64,000 nt of DNA from Stentor coeruleus (lineage: Eukaryota > Ciliophora > Heterotrichea > Heterotrichida > Stentoridae): positions 62,001 through 126,000 of the forward strand of contig MPUH01000059.1 in assembly GCA_001970955.1 (NCBI GenBank), read 5' to 3'. The translations under genes and the position numbers were made by a program. Under the pieces are notes generated by a model. It was not told the origin of the DNA. It searched no databases and worked only from the letters and a program-made list of their open reading frames with translations. Shown piece by piece: positions 41,395 through 52,576 of the stretch; the stretch's first letter is position 1; each line of letters starts with the position of its first letter.

Positions 41395-42165
41395 ATGTCA
41401 GAACTAAGGGCAGTTTACAGAAGACCAGGTGCTTCTCCAATTGAAGACAAGTCTTTACGTCTTCCTCATCTAAAGAAACTCAAGCATGAAGAAAACCTTC
41501 AAAAACTTCAACAACATGATAATAGAGAATGGATGAAAAAACGTGGGAAAGGTCAGTACATTGACTTTGATAGTTCTCAAAGGTTTAAACTTAAAAAAGT
41601 ATTTAAAGAACTTGATAAAGATCAATCTGGTGCTTTGGATGTTGATGAATTGTATGAACCGCTTCTTGCTTTAGGACTTGTTGAAAGCCGTGATCAAGTT
41701 ATTGACCTTATACATAAAGTTGATAATGACAGTTCTGGGATAATAGAATTTGAAGAATTTCTCAATGTTTTGAAGAATGCCAAAGATATCCAAGGTGAAA
41801 ATACCTTAATAAAATTTTTCAAAGATTTGACTGATGGGAAAATTTTCAGTAACTTTGAAGAACTGCCTTTTCAACTGCTTTTAAGCGGACGTAGAAGAGA
41901 ATTAATGCTCCAAAGTTACCTCGGAAAGAACAACACTAGTAAAGAAAAAGGAAGTAAAGTATTAACTGCTTATGCTACTGAACTTAATGATATAAGAGAT
42001 AGGCAAAAGTTTGAAAGACTGAAATCTAAGAAACTAGGGGAGATAACAAAATTACTTGAAAGAAAAAACTGTCTTAAAAGCGCACAAAATAATGAGGCTG
42101 ATAGCTTTAGAGAAACTGCTAGAGGTAGAAGATTGACTAGAGTCCAAGCATTATCTTTATCTTAG
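41395..42165 (+). CDS. EF-hand calcium-binding protein
   Basis: A 256-residue protein with a pair of EF-hands at about residues 60-130. The first loop DKDQSGALDVDE and the second DNDSSGIIEFEE both have Asp at positions 1 and 3, Gly at 6, a hydrophobic residue at 8 and Glu at 12, so both should bind calcium. The pair is flanked by a basic N-terminus and a lysine/arginine-rich, helical C-terminal region (RQKFERLKSKKLGEITKLLERKN), probably a partner-binding part. It is not a calmodulin or centrin, which have four hands and are shorter. No introns. Confidence 0.85.
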   Translation: MSELRAVYRRPGASPIEDKSLRLPHLKKLKHEENLQKLQQHDNREWMKKRGKGQYIDFDSSQRFKLKKVFKELDKDQSGALDVDELYEPLLALGLVESRDQVIDLIHKVDNDSSGIIEFEEFLNVLKNAKDIQGENTLIKFFKDLTDGKIFSNFEELPFQLLLSGRRRELMLQSYLGKNNTSKEKGSKVLTAYATELNDIRDRQKFERLKSKKLGEITKLLERKNCLKSAQNNEADSFRETARGRRLTRVQALSLS

Positions 42166-42606
42166 AAGCATTATACAGCATTTATATTTATTTGAAAACT
42201 GTTAGTAATTTATGAATAAAAATAAAAATTAGGTTTTAATATTTGAATTTAAAGTTGAAATATGCAAAAATTTTAGTTAAAGTATTAGTCGGAAAAATTA
42301 TTTTTATGAAGTTTTTAGTAATTAATATATGCGAAATATTGTGATCTTAAAAATCAAATACATTTTAATGATAACAAATAACAATAATCATCACAGCATC
42401 AGAAAAAATATACAAGATAATAATTTAAATAGAATATGTGGCATTGAATTTATAAAAAAAGTAAATTTATCCATGTCTAATGATTTTAATTTAAGTTTCT
42501 ATGTTTTATGAGAATTATTATTATTATAAAAAGCAAACAAATTGACAAAACTTAATATAACTTTTAAGAAAATATTTTTTTAGATGAAAGATGCTTAAGG
42601 CTTTAA
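42166..42606. other. AT-rich noncoding stretch
   Basis: About 440 bp. A 60-residue plus-strand frame (42329-42511) is Asn/Ile-rich and has no support; otherwise nothing. Confidence 0.55.
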
Positions 42607-43640
42607 CTAAGGTAAGCAGCTGCTTATAAAAATGATTGAAATAACTTGAGCAATACTATTTAAGAATGTATAATTATTCTTAGGGTCACTGATTGATATT
42701 TCAATTAAATAAGAATTAGGTATTCCAAAGCTAATAGCTGTTAAAATCAATATTATCCCATCAATCTTCTCATAGCATAGTTTCATAATAATTGCAAACC
42801 CAAAAGATATGCAATAATTTCCTGCTAAAGATTTCCAAGCATTATCATTCATCATACTAATATCTCTAATTCTAATATTCTCATTCAAACTATTAGGAAT
42901 AATGCAAGCTTTATAAAAGCCTTGAGAATAATTTTGGATATCTAAATAAGTAAAAAACAGAAAAATAGCCATAGCAAGTGTTAAAAAACCTGTAAAACAA
43001 AATATCGCAATTTTATCAGTCAAGAAAAACAGCACATCTTCAAAAGTGAAATAAAAGAAAAAATACCCTAAAATCCATTTGGCCAGAGCTAAAATGCAAT
43101 AAAGAATTGGATCATCATTTTCAACAAATGTTAATTTTATTAATATAAGTAATAAAGCTGCTTCACTTATAATATGAAAAAAACAAGTATATTCATAAAT
43201 GCTAGGGCAGTAGATTAGGAAATATATCCACTGAATAAATGATACACATCTATATGATGTTGGGGTTGAGTAATAGCAAAAATCCTCGTAATTATAGTAG
43301 AAATTATATAAGCTGAGGATGATATAAAAAACTGTATAGTAAAAATAAGTGTTTGTGTTAAATAAGTAATATTCTACGAAGCTTGAGAGAAATTGTCTTT
43401 TAGTTTCTATGTTTGGTAAAGAGAATATAGGGATGTATAAAAGGATTAGCCATATATTACCTATGAGATAGATAATTAGTATGATTAAGTTGTNTATAAA
43501 AGGATTAGCCATATATTACCTATGAGATAGATAATTAGTATGATTAAGTTGTAGGGTAGTGAAAGATTGAATAGATCTAGCTTTTTATAGAGAATGATGC
43601 TAAAGATGATAAAAGCAGCTAAGAATAGATATTCGATCAT
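42607..43640 (-). CDS. Multipass membrane protein, array member 1
   Basis: With the 58-bp seam copy at 43494 set aside, the ATG at 43640 opens a frame of about 324 residues (MIEYLFLAAFIIFS...). It is very hydrophobic with roughly 8-10 membrane helices. It shares with the next three genes an early IWL..LYIPIF.L.(N/D)(I/T)E(T/S)K(R/K).FLS segment, a Y...N(T/S)..FYYT stretch, an intracellular-type motif IPNSLNENIRIRDISMMND, then AGNY, and FGIPNSYLIEISI. I know no family with these motifs. It could be a channel, receptor or transporter; the conserved charged ENIRIRD loop suggests a defined function. Confidence 0.75.
43436..43552. repeat. Assembly seam: 58-bp copy around N
   Basis: Positions 43436-43493 and 43495-43552 are the same, separated by N at 43494, near the 5' end of membrane array member 1. 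Confidence 0.88.
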
Positions 43641-43824
43641 TTTATAAGATAAAATATGAAATGGGAATATACACCTAAACTTGGCTAATATAGATAGTTA
43701 TAATAAGCTTTATATTTTTATGATAATTTCTATTTAAATTAGTGTGATTCTTAAGGACATTCAGTGTGCGTATCTATCAATTTAAGAAGATAAACATCTA
43801 TTTTTAAAAGATCTTCTAATAATT

Positions 43825-44811
43825 TTAACTAAATAAGTAGCTATTTATAAGCATAATCGAACTGACTTGAGCAATTATATTAAGCATAGTATAATTATTC
43901 TTAGGATTGCTTATTGCTAACTCAATTAAATAAGAATTAGGAGTTCCAAAGCCAATAACTGTTATAATCAAAATGATTCCATCAATATCGCCATAGCATA
44001 ATTTCATAAAAATCACATATAAAAAAACTGCAAAATAATTTCCAGCTAAAGATTTCCAATAATAATTATTCATCGCATTTATATCACGAATTCTAATATT
44101 CTCTTTCATATTTTTAGGTATCACGCAAGCATTAGAAAACTCATTAAAATGCTTATGAATATCTACATAAGTTATAATCAGTAACAAAACAATCCCAAAA
44201 GTCAAAAAACTTGCAAAAATAAACACCAAAATTTTATCGATAAATAAAAACAGTAAATCTTCAAAAGTAAAATAAGGAAGAAAATATCTTAAAATAAACT
44301 TGATTAAAGCAAAAATGCCATACAAAAGGATTTCATCTTTATCAATCAAGTTCAGGTTTATTATTATAAATACTAAAGGTATCTCGATAATTATATAATA
44401 AAAATAATCATTTTCAAATAATTTAGGACAGTAAATTAAAAAATATACCCATTGGGTCAAAGTTGCCAATCTATGTGAATTTGGTACTGAGTAATAATAA
44501 CAACCTCTGCGTAAATATTTTTTTTTAGAATTAATGTATAAGCTAAATGCAAAATAAAAAGTTGTATAGTAAAAGAAAGTATTTGAGTTGCATAAGTAAT
44601 ATTTGAGGTAGTTTGAGAGAAAATGTCTTTTGGATTCTATGTCTGAGAGAAAGAAAATAGGAATATATAAAATGATAAGCCAAATACTTGCTAGGATGTA
44701 GAAAATGATTGCTATAAGATTGAAAGGAAGTAAATGACTTGATAATTCTAGATTTAGAAAAATCATGATAATCAAGGCAATAACCACAGCTAAGAAGATA
44801 TACTCTAACAT
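43825..44811 (-). CDS. Multipass membrane protein, array member 2
   Basis: A 328-residue paralogue of its neighbours, with about 8-10 predicted helices (first MLEYIFLAVVIALIIMIF). Conserved blocks are IWLIILYIPIFFLSDIESKRHFLS, YYLCNSN, IPKNMKENIRIRDINAMNN followed by YWKSLAGNYFAVFLYVIFMKLCYG, and FGTPNSYLIELAISNPKNNYT. It is closest to array members 1 and 4. No signal peptide beyond the first helix and no intron. It lies 184 bp upstream of member 1 in the same direction. Function unknown. Confidence 0.78.
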   Translation of the reverse strand: MLEYIFLAVVIALIIMIFLNLELSSHLLPFNLIAIIFYILASIWLIILYIPIFFLSDIESKRHFLSNYLKYYLCNSNTFFYYTTFYFAFSLYINSKKKYLRRGCYYYSVPNSHRLATLTQWVYFLIYCPKLFENDYFYYIIIEIPLVFIIINLNLIDKDEILLYGIFALIKFILRYFLPYFTFEDLLFLFIDKILVFIFASFLTFGIVLLLIITYVDIHKHFNEFSNACVIPKNMKENIRIRDINAMNNYYWKSLAGNYFAVFLYVIFMKLCYGDIDGIILIITVIGFGTPNSYLIELAISNPKNNYTMLNIIAQVSSIMLINSYLFS

Positions 44812-45275
44812 TTTTATAAGATATGGGAAAAAGTTTTTTAGATGATAAAATATATTGTATGATATAAAAATTCTTCCAATAATTCAGATTATTTTGGATT
44901 TTGGGAAAGGATATATATTAAGGTCTGGCTTAAAAAAAAAAAATTAAAAATTGATAGCATATCCTCAGATGATTGCAATTATAAAATACTTAACTGCATT
45001 ATTTATATCTTTTGTTGTTTATTTTTTTTTTAAGTAATTCTTCAATTTTTTTTCTATGAATTGCCACTTCTATTAGTAAAATTTATCTTTAATTTCTTTC
45101 AAATACCTTCAGGACTATAAAAATAGCTAAAATAGATAGATAAATCTGCATCTAGATTTCATATATTGGCATGAATTTTAGGATTTGAAATAAAAGTGAA
45201 TGCTTCTTGCTTGGATTCCGAAACATAAATATGATTAGAATTAGGTAATATAAATTCAAGAGTCTTTATTAAATC
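44812..45275 (-). other. Spacer in membrane-protein array, possible relic
   Basis: About 460 bp. One minus-strand frame near 45260-45050 gives protein-like runs (for example LPNSNHIYVSESKQEAFTFI) with two or three stops. It may be a decayed piece of a gene or chance. An A-run lies at about 44932-44943. Confidence 0.3.
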
Positions 45276-46244
45276 CTAAATTATCTTAGTTAAAGTATAT
45301 CTTAAACACCAAAATCCAATCATTCCTGCTGGTATATTATTTTCAAAAGATATTAATAAATCAGTTTTTAAAGGTAATCTCATTAATAAACTATTAGGAA
45401 TACTAAACCCTGCTAAAATTACAACTTCCCAAATACCTGTTCCATCATCATCAAAGACAAAATCCATAAGAACCCAATATAAAAAAGAACATGTATATAA
45501 ACTAATTACATACATTGAATATTTATTATTGAGTTTTTTAAAATCTTTGATATAAACATTTTCCCTTAAGCTATTCGGAACCCAAAATGCTTTATGTATT
45601 TCATATAAGCGATAATTTATATAATCAGTAAGAAAATATTCAAAAGAAAGAAAATATAAAGTCAAAATAGATTTAAAAATAATCTGTGCAGTAGGTCCAA
45701 AAAATATAAGAAATATATGATGAAATTCTAATATTGGGAAAAAATAAGATATGATAGTTTTAGCTATAAAAATTATGAGTATATACAAAAGCACAAAATT
45801 TTTAAGTTGGCTAAAATAAAATTGTAAACAAGTTAGAAAAAATTGCCCAAGAATATAAAGTATGACATAGTATTCAGAAACTTTAGATACACACAGTAAA
45901 AAATAAAAGAATTGACCAATTGGCCATAACTCAAAAAATATTTCAGAACGGTTATGGATATGATAAACTGAAAAAGCTTTATAGATACAAATTATTGTAA
46001 ATATAGGTAAGTGATAATCAGATATGAAAAGAAATTTGAATGATTCAGCTAAAAAAATACGTTTTTCTTTAGGATCTTGGATAAAAAAAATAGCATAGTA
46101 GTTTGAAAAAAAAATATAAGGTAAATAACAAAAGCTTATTGCTACAAGTAACTTTAAAGCTAATGGCATTCTTACTGAAACTATTTTTTTTAATAATATT
46201 ATGGTTAGAACCATCATCACTAGTCCCATAATAAACTCTATCAT
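45276..46244 (-). CDS. Multipass membrane protein, array member 3 (divergent)
   Basis: A 322-residue protein and the most divergent of the four. It keeps the same helix layout and recognisable blocks: MIEFIMGLVMMVL, IFFIQDPKEKRIFLAESFKFLF (matching the (N/D)xE(T/S)K(R/K)xFLS segment), VPNSLRENVYIKDFKKLNNKY (matching ENIRIRD..MN) and GFSIPNSLLMRLPL (matching FGxPNSYLIEL). The AGNY block is lost. Retention of the loop motifs despite wide divergence elsewhere points to those loops as the working parts. No intron. Confidence 0.75.
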   Translation of the reverse strand: MIEFIMGLVMMVLTIILLKKIVSVRMPLALKLLVAISFCYLPYIFFSNYYAIFFIQDPKEKRIFLAESFKFLFISDYHLPIFTIICIYKAFSVYHIHNRSEIFFELWPIGQFFYFLLCVSKVSEYYVILYILGQFFLTCLQFYFSQLKNFVLLYILIIFIAKTIISYFFPILEFHHIFLIFFGPTAQIIFKSILTLYFLSFEYFLTDYINYRLYEIHKAFWVPNSLRENVYIKDFKKLNNKYSMYVISLYTCSFLYWVLMDFVFDDDGTGIWEVVILAGFSIPNSLLMRLPLKTDLLISFENNIPAGMIGFWCLRYTLTKII

Positions 46245-46448
46245 TTATTATCTAATCTAAAAATTATAAGAATTTTTTTATTAAAGATAATCAAGAATAT
46301 AATTTTAAAGGTAAGTATAGTGAATTTTGTGATATGAAATGAATATTTGTTAAAACACTAATTTCTTCATAAAGCTTGACGATCATATGCTTAATTATAG
46401 AATTATCAATTGGGTTAAACAAATTAAATATCAAAATAACTTATGGTT

Positions 46449-47435
46449 TTAACTAAAAAGTAGCTCTTTTAATATCCATATCGAGCACACTTGCGCAAAG
46501 GTATTCAGCGTTGTATAGTTTTTCTTACTATTTTTGATTGCTAATTCGATTAAATAAGAATTAGGTAATCCAAAACCGATAGCAGAAAAAATTAATGTCA
46601 GCCCATGAATCTTGCCATAGCACAATTTTATAAGAATCACATATAAAAAAACTGCAAAATAATTTCCTGCTAAAATTTTCCAGTATTCATTTTTCATCAT
46701 GCTCAAATCGCGAATTTTAATATTCTCACTCAGGTCATCAGGGATAATGAAAAATTTAGAAAATTCCTTGAAATGCCTATGAATTTCAAAATAAGTTATA
46801 GTCAAAAAAATAATCATGCAAATAGTTGAAAAGCTTGTTAAAATAAATAACGAAATTTGATCAATAAGCATAGTCAGCATATTTTCAAATGTAAACGATA
46901 TCATGAAATACTCTAAAATAAATTTAATCAAAGCAACAATACCATAAACATAAAAATCATAAATTATAATAGTCTTCAATTTTTTGATTGTAATTATTAA
47001 AGCAACTTCGATTGTTATATAAAAAAAGTATCCATTTTCTAAAAACCTGGGACAATAAATTAAAAAATACAGCCACTGGATCAAAGTAGCCCATTTGTAT
47101 GTAGCTGGGGTTGGATAATAATTGCTACCTCTGTATAAATTTGTATATTTCTGATATATGAATAAGCTGAATATAAAATAAAAAGCTGTATAGTAAAAGT
47201 AAGTATTGGAGTTGCATAAGTAATATTTGAGATAGTTTGAGAGAAACTGTTTTTTAGTTTCTGTGTCTGGTAAAAAGAAAATAGGTATGTATAATAGGAT
47301 CAGCCAAATACTTGCTATTATGTAATGAATAATTGTTATCAGATTGAATGGGAAAGGAAGCTTTGATAATTTCAAATGCAGAAAAAGCTGGATACACGAC
47401 GAAATAAGTAAAACTAAGATGATGCAATCAAACAT
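46449..47435 (-). CDS. Multipass membrane protein, array member 4
   Basis: A 328-residue paralogue, first in the direction of transcription. Blocks are IWLILLYIPIFFLPDTETKKQFLS, YYLCNSNTYFYYTAFYF, IPDDLSENIKIRDLSMMKNEYWKILAGNYFAVFLYVILIKLCYGKI and FGLPNSYLIELAIKNSKKNYT. It is close to member 2, which suggests a duplication that skipped over or preceded member 3. About 8-10 helices, no intron. Product unknown; plasma or organelle membrane is inferred from hydrophobicity alone. Confidence 0.78.
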   Translation of the reverse strand: MFDCIILVLLISSCIQLFLHLKLSKLPFPFNLITIIHYIIASIWLILLYIPIFFLPDTETKKQFLSNYLKYYLCNSNTYFYYTAFYFIFSLFIYQKYTNLYRGSNYYPTPATYKWATLIQWLYFLIYCPRFLENGYFFYITIEVALIITIKKLKTIIIYDFYVYGIVALIKFILEYFMISFTFENMLTMLIDQISLFILTSFSTICMIIFLTITYFEIHRHFKEFSKFFIIPDDLSENIKIRDLSMMKNEYWKILAGNYFAVFLYVILIKLCYGKIHGLTLIFSAIGFGLPNSYLIELAIKNSKKNYTTLNTFAQVCSIWILKELLFS

Positions 47436-48518
47436 TTTTTATTAGACTATGAGAAATATATAAAATTATGAGTTATGATTTCTATATTTTCAGAGAATAT
47501 CAAATTTTAGTATTGGTCCAACCACTGCAGCCATAGAAAGATTGTTATACTTAATTTTATAATACCTCTTGGATATTTTTTTTGGTAGTGGTTCAATCAT
47601 ACCTTTTCTTTCAAGTTTAGATTTTAATTAATTAATGAAATGACTAGGTCTAGATGGTATAAAATTAGATGTTTAAACAGACTGGATATTTAAAACTTTG
47701 AGAAAACTCTAGAATCTCTGCAGTCTCTGTAAAAAAAAATTGACTATGTGAGCCTGAGTCGAAAGGATTAATAAAAACTTTTGGCAGTTTTAAGCTTTTT
47801 TTGTAGACAACCTTATGTCTGTTTGTAAAGATAAAGTAAGTAAGCAATAAAATAATAACTAAAAGTTAATTATCTTGTAAATTTTATAATTAAATTATAA
47901 TTACTGAATTTATTGATTAGATAATTTAGAAATATAAGTGATAACTTGATTAGTTATATCAACTAGGATTTAAAGAGATTTATGATCTTTAATAAATAAT
48001 TTTAGTTAAGAAAGTATTATGAGTATATTTTTTCACAGAAATTTTTACTAATTATAATTTTATAATACTTAGTTAAACAACATCTTTAAGTACTTAAACA
48101 TCTAAGCATCTAAGCATCCAAGCAACCAAAATAAAAAAATAATAAAAATCGCCTCTCTAATTATTAAAAGGATAAATTATTCCCTTAAGCATTTACCCTA
48201 TTCTAAATGTAAATAATTATTATTTTCAATCTTTCCATAATCATAGCCATATAAATAAACCAATCACAATAATTTTACTTATTAAGAACTTTAAACTAAC
48301 CAAAAAAATTGCAAAAGTTCTTAAACCGTAAAAAATCATAAAATATAAAAAGTAAAATTTTAAAATTTGCTTTTAAACACATAATATGATAAAGTAGTAT
48401 ACCCCATTAACATATACTAAAAAAATATCCGCTCTTAAAATTATATCATCCCACCAGAGCATCATATTCAGCTTATAATCACAAATATTCTTATCCTTTT
48501 CTAACTTAATATATCACC
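47436..48518 (-). other. AT-rich spacer with possible gene relic
   Basis: On the minus strand, 47847-47665 is open for 60 codons (MLTYFIFTNRHKVVYKKSLK ... FINPFDSGSHSQFFF). In another frame about 47620-47489 gives KSKLERKGMIEPLPKKISKR and a short tail (AAVVGPILKFDIL) ending at TGA. The two may be parts of one decayed gene, since no 16-nt GT-AG intron joins them. Nothing is seen in 47870-48518, which is very AT-rich. Confidence 0.3.
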
Positions 48519-49265
48519 TTATCTATTTTTCCTATCAGTAGTCCTTGGGGGGCTTTCTTCAGTTTTTCTTCTTGAATTCAAATACAAATGGAGATTCCTA
48601 TCTTTAGTTTTAATTTTATCCATCATCAAACTCATTTTATTGACATTAGGTTTAAAAGTACAGGTTTTCATCTCTTCACCCATTTTTACAATCCTTTGAA
48701 ACACGAGTTTTTCTTTCATTTTCCTATCATTATACATAAACCCATCTTCATTTCTCATTCCCCTTGAACTAGAATTCCTATTAATCATAGGCCGAAAAGT
48801 TGCTTGTCCAATTTCATCAGCTTCCCTTTCTGCCATGATTTCTTTAGCATATTCTTCTTTATTTTTTTTATCAGCAAGTCCTTGATAATAAAGTCTTTCG
48901 CCAGGGAGTTTTTTTCTTGGTGTTGTGCATTTTTTTGAAGGACTTTTAGTCATGCTTTTTGAATTTTTTGGGGTTCTGGCATTTGCTTTTTCCCTTACAA
49001 GACGCTTGGCTTGCAATATAATTTCAGATGCTACATTTGAAGATAAATGCGGAGTTTTAGGTTTGGTTGGAGATGTGAGCTTTGAAAGACTTAAGGATAT
49101 GTATTGAGATATTGGGATTTCAGCTTCTGTATTGAGATTATTACGTTTACAAAACTCTTGGGCTAGGTTAAGAGGAGTGTCGGTGTCACGAACATGAATC
49201 TCATCCTTTTTTGGCCCTAAGTCAATAGTTAGTACTATTAGTTCTCTTTTGCCGCTTATATTCAT
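48519..49265 (-). CDS. Hypothetical protein with ubiquitin-like N-terminus and TFxP repeats
   Basis: A 248-residue basic protein. The first 45 residues (ELIVLTIDLGPKKDEIHVRDTDTPLNLAQEFCKRNNL) look like a small ubiquitin-like strand-and-helix unit of the kind seen at the start of many protist cytoskeletal proteins. Further on, ERLYYQGLADKKNKEEY and two short motifs ATFRPMIN and CTFKPNVN repeat a pattern common in ciliate and apicomplexan proteins of unknown role. The tail is basic and Ser/Arg-rich. No membrane segment or intron. A cytoskeletal or basal-body role is a guess. Confidence 0.68.
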   Translation of the reverse strand: MNISGKRELIVLTIDLGPKKDEIHVRDTDTPLNLAQEFCKRNNLNTEAEIPISQYISLSLSKLTSPTKPKTPHLSSNVASEIILQAKRLVREKANARTPKNSKSMTKSPSKKCTTPRKKLPGERLYYQGLADKKNKEEYAKEIMAEREADEIGQATFRPMINRNSSSRGMRNEDGFMYNDRKMKEKLVFQRIVKMGEEMKTCTFKPNVNKMSLMMDKIKTKDRNLHLYLNSRRKTEESPPRTTDRKNR

Positions 49266-49774
49266 TAGATATAATCATATTGTAGTTATTAAAAGAATTT
49301 AATAGTAGAAGACAGGGCGTTGTTGGTTAGGAAATTTGACTTTTTGAATCGTTTTTTATAAGATCATGGGAAAGAATTTTAAGTTTGGTGAATTTAAAGC
49401 AGGAATGGTCTATGATTGATTTGTTTATGGGCAAACAAAATTTGTTATTTCTAATAGAATTCATATGCTATATGATTAAGCTATAGAATNAACAAAATTT
49501 GTTATTTCTAATAGAATTCATATGCTATATGATTAAGCTATAGAATCCATGATTTATATGAGAAAATCTATCATGAATCGAATTTTTAAACATCCCTATG
49601 ATTCGAATACTATAAAAATATAATGATTCTATAACCCACCTCCTAAAGGAAACCCTCCCATCATATTTTCAATATTTTAGACGATAGAAATACTGAAGTT
49701 CACCATTAAAATTTTAAAAAACCATAAATAAGTCCCAAAATTATACTTAATTATACTAACCCTTTCATATAAAT
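49266..49774. other. Spacer with assembly seam
   Basis: No gene. It contains the seam around N at 49490 and short AT-rich stretches. Confidence 0.6.
49434..49546. repeat. Assembly seam: 56-bp copy around N
   Basis: Positions 49434-49489 and 49491-49546 are the same, separated by N at 49490. Confidence 0.88.
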
Positions 49775-51607
49775 ATGTTTAGTAAAGTATATAGGGCTTT
49801 CCACAAAATTGAATTAAATGAAATCTTTAGTGGTGTGGCTCAAAAAACTAATACTAGCTATTTTCGAGATTTTAAAGGTGTTGAAGATAGCAAAGCATTG
49901 ATTATTGCTTTAACAGTAACTTATACTTAGCGCTTTAAAAATTTATCTGAGCATAGCGATGCAGAGATTTTTAAAGCAGCATCATGCTTGCATTTGATAA
50001 GAAACATGAAAGCAAAGAAATATGAATTAGCCTATGAAATTTTCAAGTGTGCTAAAGATAGGGTTATGGATAAAAATACAGACTGGTCCATTGAACAGAT
50101 AATCGATTTTTACCACATGATGATCAATTTCGGTTATATGAGTAATCATTTATTTACTAAGGCAAAATACTTAACTAAAGAATGCGAAAAAAACTTAGAT
50201 AATTTGACCCTTTTTCAAATCTCCGTGTATATAAATTTCCTTGCAAAGACAAATAAAGTCCCAACAAAAGAATGCTATACACACTTTATAAAAAAACTAA
50301 AAAAACCAATACTTTTCAATTTTTTTAGCTTTGAACAATTAAAAATTATCAACAAAGCTCTAGCTAAAATTGATAAGCACAAAGATGAGCCTAAAGATGA
50401 AATTTTTCTATCTAATTCTCAAATGCTTTATAATGAAATATGCAAAAGATATTCAGGGAACATGCTTTTGAAAACGAACTTGATGTATTACCTTGATTAT
50501 TTATTAGAAAATGACGTGAATGAAAACAAACAAATAAAAAATATGATTCATGATATAAGCGATAAAATTATGATTGAATTCTACGATAATTTTTGGTATG
50601 GAAAATACAATTTAATTTTAAGTGGTTCAATATATTCAAATCAAATTTCTTCAAAACTCTTAATTTTAACACCAACAGGAAGCAAACATAGAAAATTCTC
50701 AATAAAATTAATGGCAAATAAATTCTTGACAGAAGTGGCCGAATACCAACCAATAAACAATGTCGAAATAAACCAATTTTACGTGTTATATTTTAAATTT
50801 TTAAGGCTTTTAACTTCAGAGTATATATATCATGAAGGGTTTATGCTTGATAGTTTCATAAAATTCATATCACTTAACGAAAGTGTTTTTGCATCACAAA
50901 TAAATTTTATGTTCCAACTGATTTTCGCCTTTGCAAAAATCAACTATCTCACAATCCTCGAGAGCCAAAACAATAAAATTCTTATCGAAGAATTAAAATC
51001 ATTAGTTTTAAAAACTTCAGAATTAGAAAATTTCAAAAAAAATTCCAATGAGGATTTTGATATTAGTTTTTTTGAGGATTACTCGATAATTAGACATGCT
51101 TGGATATTTGCTGTGTTTAATTTATATGATCTAAAAGTGATGAATTATTTTATTATAAAAATCTCTTTACCAAATATGGATTTTAAAGATGAAGATGCTT
51201 TTTATATTGGCCAATTACACAAATGGCTTAGTTTAGAATACCCAAATGGGCCACAATTAACTGGTAAAATTTTGGAAAATATTTTAAAATGTCAAAAATT
51301 AAATTTCCCAGTAAGACATGATTCTGGACTTAAAGATGTTGTATATAAACTACTTATAAATCCTAAGAATTATGAAGTCAATTATTTTGATTATCCGCAT
51401 TATATTGAGTTTGCTGATGTTAAAAGAAATATAGCGATTGTGGTTGAAGATCCTTCAGAAGAAGTGGTTGATGGAGAGAAAAAGTATAGAAATGGGATGA
51501 ATGAACTCAAGTGCAAGATTTTAAAGAAGAAAGGGTGGAATGTTTTTGTTGTTACTTTGGAGAATTTGGCTCAAGGGAAGTATAGTGAAATTTTAAGACC
51601 GATTTAA
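49775..51607 (+). CDS. RAP-domain protein, probably mitochondrial
   Basis: The upstream exon (ATG at 49775) and a 15-nt intron (49916-49930) give about 605 residues. The C-terminus is a RAP domain: KRNIAIVVEDPSEEVV, then a YRNGMNELKCKILKKKGWNVFVVTLENLAQ stretch with the LK..(I/L)L...GW.V conserved core. The middle is a long helical repeat region such as precedes RAP domains in FASTK, OPR and related organelle RNA-binding proteins. The start MFSKVYRAFHKI has a basic, amphipathic character suiting a mitochondrial presequence. It probably processes or stabilises mitochondrial RNA. A glutamate or aspartate-rich RAP nuclease-like core is only partly kept, so binding rather than cutting is favoured. 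Confidence 0.78.
49916..49930 (+). other. 15-nt intron in RAP-domain gene
   Basis: The intron reads gtaacttatacttag. It removes an in-frame TAG and joins LIIALT to RFKNLSEHSD. Confidence 0.9.
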
Positions 51608-52576
51608 CTTAGAATTAGATTTATAGTTTTTTTATCTCTGGAAGGTTTTTGATATGATTAAATCTTTAGGATAATAATGGTGTGATTAGGGGTTTTTTAT
51701 GATATTATACTGAGGTTTAAGAGAAAATATTGTTTTATTTATTAGTGAAATGCATTTTAAAAAAGAATTGTGCCACAAGCTTGTAGATAAAAAGATCCGG
51801 CTAGAAAATGAATTTGTTTTCATGTACTCACAGAACTGTTAAGCCTCTTTCGAGTTGGAATTTATTATTATTAAGATTATGAAGAAGTAAAATCATTTTT
51901 TATTCTTTTAAATCTATTAATTAATGATACCGATATGATATTTATTATAAAATGTTAAGAAAAAAATTTTATATTTTATAGTAGAAAAGACGTTGAAAAC
52001 TAAATAAATTGTATTTAAGAAAGTCTTATAATAGTTATTAATAATATAGTATTTAATATATATCAGTTATATATTCAAATACAATATGCTATGTCAAACT
52101 GATATCTCAGCTCTTCTATATTTCCAGTAATAATCATCACTAATATTAATTCTTTTATATTTATTATAATACACATAAAAAAGATCTTATAATCTTCAAT
52201 CATGATTACAACAAATATTTATTAAACCATCCCATCTCTATTCTTTAAAAACAATATAAAACTTTTAATCTCTATTCTTTAAAAACAATATAAAACTTTT
52301 TAATCTTATTGTATCATATCTCACATAAAATATCTACATCTAATCTTGCAAAATTTTAAAAGTTCCATAAAACACATCACATTTATAGCATAATCACAGC
52401 CATCTAATACAAAAATATTCTTATAACATCACAAACAATTTCATCATCATCTTAATAATCCTACATTTCAATTTCTGAAATCTAACTAATTAGGTAATTT
52501 AAAAATTATATCTTTTAATTACTACATATAAAAACAACAAACTCCATATCAAAAATCATTTTAATATATTAAATAT
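51608..52576. other. AT-rich noncoding stretch
   Basis: About 970 bp without a gene. The only clear structure is the 34-bp tandem duplication listed separately. Confidence 0.55.
52234..52301. repeat. 34-bp tandem duplication
   Basis: Unit 52234-52267 (begins atctctattctttaaaaac) is repeated directly at 52268-52301 with one mismatch at the last base. Unlike the assembly seams there is no N between the copies, so this is probably a true local duplication. Confidence 0.85.

Noticed and set aside
42329-42511. 60-residue plus-strand frame
   Set aside because: Asn/Ile-rich, with no supporting motif or relative.
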